From: Eucalyptus grandis
Taxonomy: Eukaryota; Streptophyta; Magnoliopsida; Myrtales; Myrtaceae
Assembly: GCF_016545825.1 (NCBI RefSeq)
Contig: NC_052619.1
Span: 8,323,501-8,387,500 of the forward strand
DNA length: 64,000 nucleotides
Direction: 5' to 3'
Below are positions 60,640 to 64,000 of this stretch, in pieces. The position numbers and the translations under genes were made by a program. Positions within the stretch are counted from its first letter, which is position 1, and each line of letters begins with the position of its first letter. The notes under the pieces were generated by a model. That model was given only the letters and a program-made list of their open reading frames with translations. It did no database searches and had not been told where the DNA came from.

Positions 60640-61600
60640 TTTCTCAGCTTTTCATTTCTTTTTCCTCAGAAGGGAACAATTGGGTTTGATGTGTCCATTT
60701 TTCTTACATTTTAAGCAAACTACATCTTTATTAGATTCATTATCCTCAACTGACTTAGTCTGTTGCTTTTGAAACTTTGTTTCTTTGGATTAAATCTTCT
60801 CCCATTTCTGTTTAGTTTTCTGAATTTTCTTATCATGAGAGTAAGCTCTTCATCATCCATATCGTCTTCGGAATCTGTGACATCAGAATCATCATTAGAT
60901 TTTAATGCAATGCATTTCTTACCTTTAGGATCTTCATCTTCGTTGATTTGCTCCACTTCATAAGACCAAGAGTCCCAACCAATTCGTCAACATAGAGTGG
61001 CATGATTCTTTGTGTCTCCCTTATTGAGATCTTTATGTGATTCCAATCCTTGGACAGTCCATAATAGCTTGTTTACCTTCATGGGTCCAGAAATTGGTTG
61101 ATCTTAATAATCAAGACCATTTACGATTTATGTAAAATGACTAAATATATCAATGATAGATTTTCCTGATTTCATTTTGAATGCTTCGTATTGACCGAGT
61201 AGAATGTTAATTCTGGTTTCTTTCACTCGATCAGTTCCTTCATAGGTGATGTGTAATCTATCCCAAACTTCTTTAGCTGTTTCACAAGAAGATATTTTGT
61301 TATACTCATCGGGAGATAATGCACAATATAAAGAATAAATTACTTTTGCATCAAGAGCTTGTCTCTTGGTTATCTCTTCTTGAGTTATTTCACTAAGCTC
61401 AATGGCTTCTTTTCCTCTTTCGAGACTCGGTGCAGCTTTAGGAATAATTCATTTATCTATCACATCCCATTCCGAGGATCCTTTGATCTTAGGAATGCAT
61501 TCATCTTGTTTTTCCATATGTTGTATTCATTTCCATCAAAATAAGGAGGTCTCGATATTGCTTGCCCTTTAACTAGTCCCGAAGCCAACATACTAGTCAT
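60640..61600 (-). pseudogene. gag: gag of the inner copia element
   Basis: Starts MTSMLASGLVKGQ (ATG at 61600) and contains PPYFDGNEYNIWKNKMNAF, keeping the Trp lost in the outer copy. Frame breaks follow. The zinc knuckle CLKCKKNGHIKPNC lies near 60680-60722, after an acidic Asp/Glu stretch (60956-60830). A linker with coiled-coil-like Lys/Glu repeats (60558-60295) leads to pol. Confidence 0.75.
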
Positions 61601-61647
61601 GGATCTTTAACTCAAGTAAAAACACTTCAACTTAAGTGAGTACACAA

Positions 61648-61659
61648 GCTTTGATACCA
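61648..61659 (-). other. Primer-binding site of the inner element
   Basis: On the minus strand TGGTATCAAAGC, one mismatch to the initiator-Met site of the outer element. Confidence 0.85.
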
Positions 61660-61661
61660 AT

Positions 61662-62598
61662 TGTGAAAGCTAGTACGAGCACCTAGAGGGGGTAAATAGG
61701 TGTAAAAACAAATTTCCCGAGTGAGTGTGCAACTCAAATCAGCAATAGATTATGAAAAGGAAATTAGACTCTTGTAAACAAATCGAGTTACGATCAAAGT
61801 AAAAGAGCGTAGGGAAGAGAATAAGAACACAGGGTTTATAGTGGTTCGGCTTAATCCAAGCCTACGTCCACTCTTCCGCACTGACAGCCCACCGGCTGGA
61901 TTTCACTATGAAACAAAAGAGTTGTTACAGTAAAGCTCTTCCTTGATTCCACAAGCAGTAGAGACTCGCTACATTTCCTCAAGGTCTCTCAAAGATATAG
62001 ACTCTCTTTTGCGTACAAGATTTCGCTCAACAATTTAATTGACTAAGAACAATGAGCTTCAGACTTTGGAATTCTTCTATCGCGCACACATTCAAACAAC
62101 TAGAACGTCTTCCTTATATACTCCTTCATGCCATTACACCCGTTGGCACTTACCAAATGAATTCTTCCAATCTACTCGTTGGACATAATCAATTAGGAAG
62201 ATTTCGAGTTATTTAAGGAATATGACGATAGCCCACCAATTTTGCTCGCCCATACAATCATGATCTAGGTTTCCATAAGTAGAACCTTCCAAGTATACTT
62301 CGCCAATCAACGGATCCAAAATCCCTGAATCAATCTTAATTTGAATAATGGATTCCGACATGCTATATCCAGCCAAAAGATCTTCTTTAGTCAACAAAAT
62401 CAAATCCTTAACGAAATACTCCATTTCGGATAAGCCTTCTTCGACGGTCTAGAAACGGTCAATGAGGATAGACTTTGAGTCTTGAGTCCTGGGCAGTCCG
62501 AGGTCTTCGACTTTGATGGAAGAGTCTGCAAGTCTTTAGACTAGACTAATGGAAACGTTTTGTCAACTTCAAAACACTCAAGGAAGTTTTCTCCAACA
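61662..62598 (-). repeat. 5' LTR of the inner copia element
   Basis: Plus-strand view TGTGAAAGCTAG to CTCCAACA, 937 bp, with a TATA box inverse at 62114-62120. Confidence 0.92.
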
Positions 62599-63107
62599 CT
62601 TCTCACCGCCCGAAGGCAATGAAACAAAGGGGGAGATACTCGAGAAAAAGGTACATCTTCAATTGCTGCCACTAGTGAAGGAGTAAGTCGTTTACCAGCA
62701 AATCCAAAAGACATCTATGTCTCTCAATTTCCTGAGGAAGGCCATGAGGTTTCATTGCCCAATCTGCGTGATCATGCTGACTTGCCATCATCTGCCAATA
62801 CACCTTCTGATCATGCAGAAGCCAGAACTCGGTGATAATCTGTGCGTACTTTCGCAGAGTGCTTAATGTTCTCTTGAGATGCGAGGCCAAATTTATGCTC
62901 TAGGATGCGAAGTTCAAAACTTGCAAAATGCAGGTCAAGCCTCTTCAGTTTCTTTTGCATGATCAAATCCATGCCCTTGCTCTTCAAGTTCATGCAAATG
63001 CCAAGGGTGAAAATGTGGCTCAATTGAAGGAGGATTTGAAAAAGCTGGAATGGATTGTCTAGTCAATAGGAGATTTTCAGCTTGTTCGTGTTCTAAAGCA
63101 ATCCTAA
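62599..63107 (+). pseudogene. Third ORF of the outer copia element, 3' part
   Basis: Resumes after the inner element. DIYVSQFPEEG and VSLPNLRDHADLPSSANTP correspond to the inner copy near 54700-54600, and the frame-shifted end GDFQLVRVLKQS matches the inner VRVPKQS. This confirms that 52972 and 62599 were once adjacent. Confidence 0.75.
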
Positions 63108-63475
63108 TTCCATTCTCTTTTCATCTCTACCTTTTAATGCTGACAAAAAGGAGAGATGTGGTGCAGATTTGAGATTTAAACTTTTGAGATTTAAACTTTG
63201 ACTTTGTGTTTGATTGACTTTACTTTTTGTGGTTGGCTGTTTGGCTGTGACTCGGATTTGGATTTGGACTGTTTGATCGTTTGTTTATCTTAAGCACTAT
63301 TGGTATTTCATGACAAAGATAGTTGCTCATTTACAAGACTAACCTACTTTCTGTGGATACAGATTTTAATGTTATCTTTACTAAGCTAATTATCTTTTGT
63401 GAGATATCCATGTTCGTTTGAGTATTGTTTTGCAGGACAAAGTTATCCAAATCTGCATGAAAATTTTGTCACCAT

Positions 63476-63489
63476 CAAAAAGGGGGGAT
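63476..63489 (+). other. Polypurine tract of the outer element
   Basis: 'caaaaaggggggat' sits directly before the 3' LTR start, the plus-strand priming position. Confidence 0.85.
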
Positions 63490-64000
63490 TGTTGGAGAAA
63501 ACTTCCTTGAGTGTTTGAAGTTGACAAAACGTTTTCATCAGCCTAGTCTGAAGACTTGCAGACTCTTCCATCAAAATCTGAAAACCTCCGGACTACCAGA
63601 CTCAAGACTCAAAGTCTATCCTCATTGACAATTTCTAGACCGTCGAAGAAGGCTTATCCAAAATTAAGTATTTCGTTAAGGATTTAATTCTATCAACTGA
63701 AGAAGATCTCTTAGCTGAATATAGCATGTCAGAATCCATTATTTAAATTGAGATTGATTCAGGGATTTTGGATTAGTTGATTGGCAAAGTATACTTGGAA
63801 TGTTCTACTTATGGAAACCTAGATCCCGATTGTATGGGCGACAGAATTGGTGGGCTATCGACACATATTCCTTAACTCAAAAATCTCCCTAATTAATTCT
63901 GTCCAACGGGTAGATTGGAAGAACTCCTTTGGTAAGTGCCAACGGGTGTGATGACATGAAGAGTATATAAGGAAGATGTTCCAGTTATTCGAGTGTGTGC
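63490..64000 (+). repeat. 3' LTR of the outer copia element (cut by window end)
   Basis: Begins TGTTGGAGAAAACTTCC and aligns with 45124 onward. It includes the TATATAA box at 63964-63970. Only the first 511 bp of about 938 are present. Confidence 0.9.

Larger units (their letters stand above)
52973..62598 (-). mobile_element. Inner copia retrotransposon, complete, minus strand
   Basis: A 9.6-kb element with both LTRs inserted into the third ORF of the outer element. The flanks are CCTCT (52968-52972) and CTTCT (62599-62603), a 5-bp target duplication with one mismatch. Reading on the minus strand: 5' LTR, PBS, gag, pol, third ORF, PPT, 3' LTR. It is the same family as the outer element. The two LTRs are clearly closer to each other (about one difference per 17 bp by eye over 340 bp) than those of the outer element. 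Confidence 0.92.
45124..64000 (+). mobile_element. Outer copia retrotransposon (Sirevirus-like layout), split by an inner element
   Basis: The 5' LTR is 45124-46061 (938 bp, TG...CA), the PBS is at 46064, gag-pol spans 46122-50874, and a third ORF runs 51366-52972 and continues at 62599-63107. The PPT is near 63476-63489 and the 3' LTR starts at 63490 and runs off the window. The copia order (protease, integrase, RT, RNase H) with an extra ORF after pol is the Sirevirus arrangement; no assignment by tree was possible. Multiple stops and frameshifts make it defective. Its two LTRs differ visibly more than those of the inner element, as expected for the older host copy. Confidence 0.9.

Noticed and set aside
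45124..64000. Two independent neighbouring copia elements facing each other
   Set aside because: The outer third ORF continues at 62599 and ends with PPT plus a plus-strand LTR at 63490, which fits only nesting.

Overview
This is nuclear DNA of a flowering plant, very probably a woody eudicot; Myrtaceae is only a guess. The evidence is a split, intron-containing TFIIE-beta gene present twice, a CC-NB-LRR resistance gene, copia elements primed by the plant initiator-Met tRNA site, and many non-autonomous DNA transposons. There are no operons, CRISPR arrays, tRNA or rRNA genes that I can see. No intact, confidently functional host gene is left in the window: it is a gene graveyard with well preserved insertion histories.

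Region 1 (about 1335-37625) is a tandem segmental duplication. Unit A (about 1335-11185) recurs in the same order and orientation as unit B (about 12858-37625), with about 1.7 kb between them. Each unit carries a four-exon minus-strand TFIIE-beta gene, its leader, and a long non-coding tail with a dispersed repeat of about 0.7 kb. Unit B is about 2.5 times longer, largely because transposons landed in it after the duplication. Unit A keeps the empty sites, so target-site duplications can be read directly: a PIF/Harbinger-like pair on TAA, a MITE on TTA, a solo-LTR-like element on AAACA (with a LINE nested inside), and a MULE on a 9-bp site. Both TFIIE-beta copies are broken, by different lesions.

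Region 2 (37998-42830) is an intronless CC-NB-LRR gene with a clear P-loop, a GLPL-like motif and LRRs. It is interrupted by three frame changes, at least two beside short homopolymers. Its 3' tail has been copied in tandem downstream.

Region 3 (42830-45123) holds a MULE with a perfect 9-bp target duplication and the left part of a hAT-like element with a C-rich repeated core.

Region 4 (45124-64000) is a nest of two related copia elements of Sirevirus-like layout (gag, PR-IN-RT-RNase H, then a third ORF). The outer plus-strand element is split inside its third ORF by a complete minus-strand element (52973-62598). Together they form an inverted repeat with arms of almost 8 kb that could fold into double-stranded RNA if read through. 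Both carry stops and frameshifts, and share a stop codon just before the protease active site.

I found no convincing new biochemical system. The most useful novelty is structural: paired Harbinger-like elements sharing one TAA inside an exon, GC-rich cores bounded by 23-bp palindromes, natural empty sites, and the inverted copia nest.
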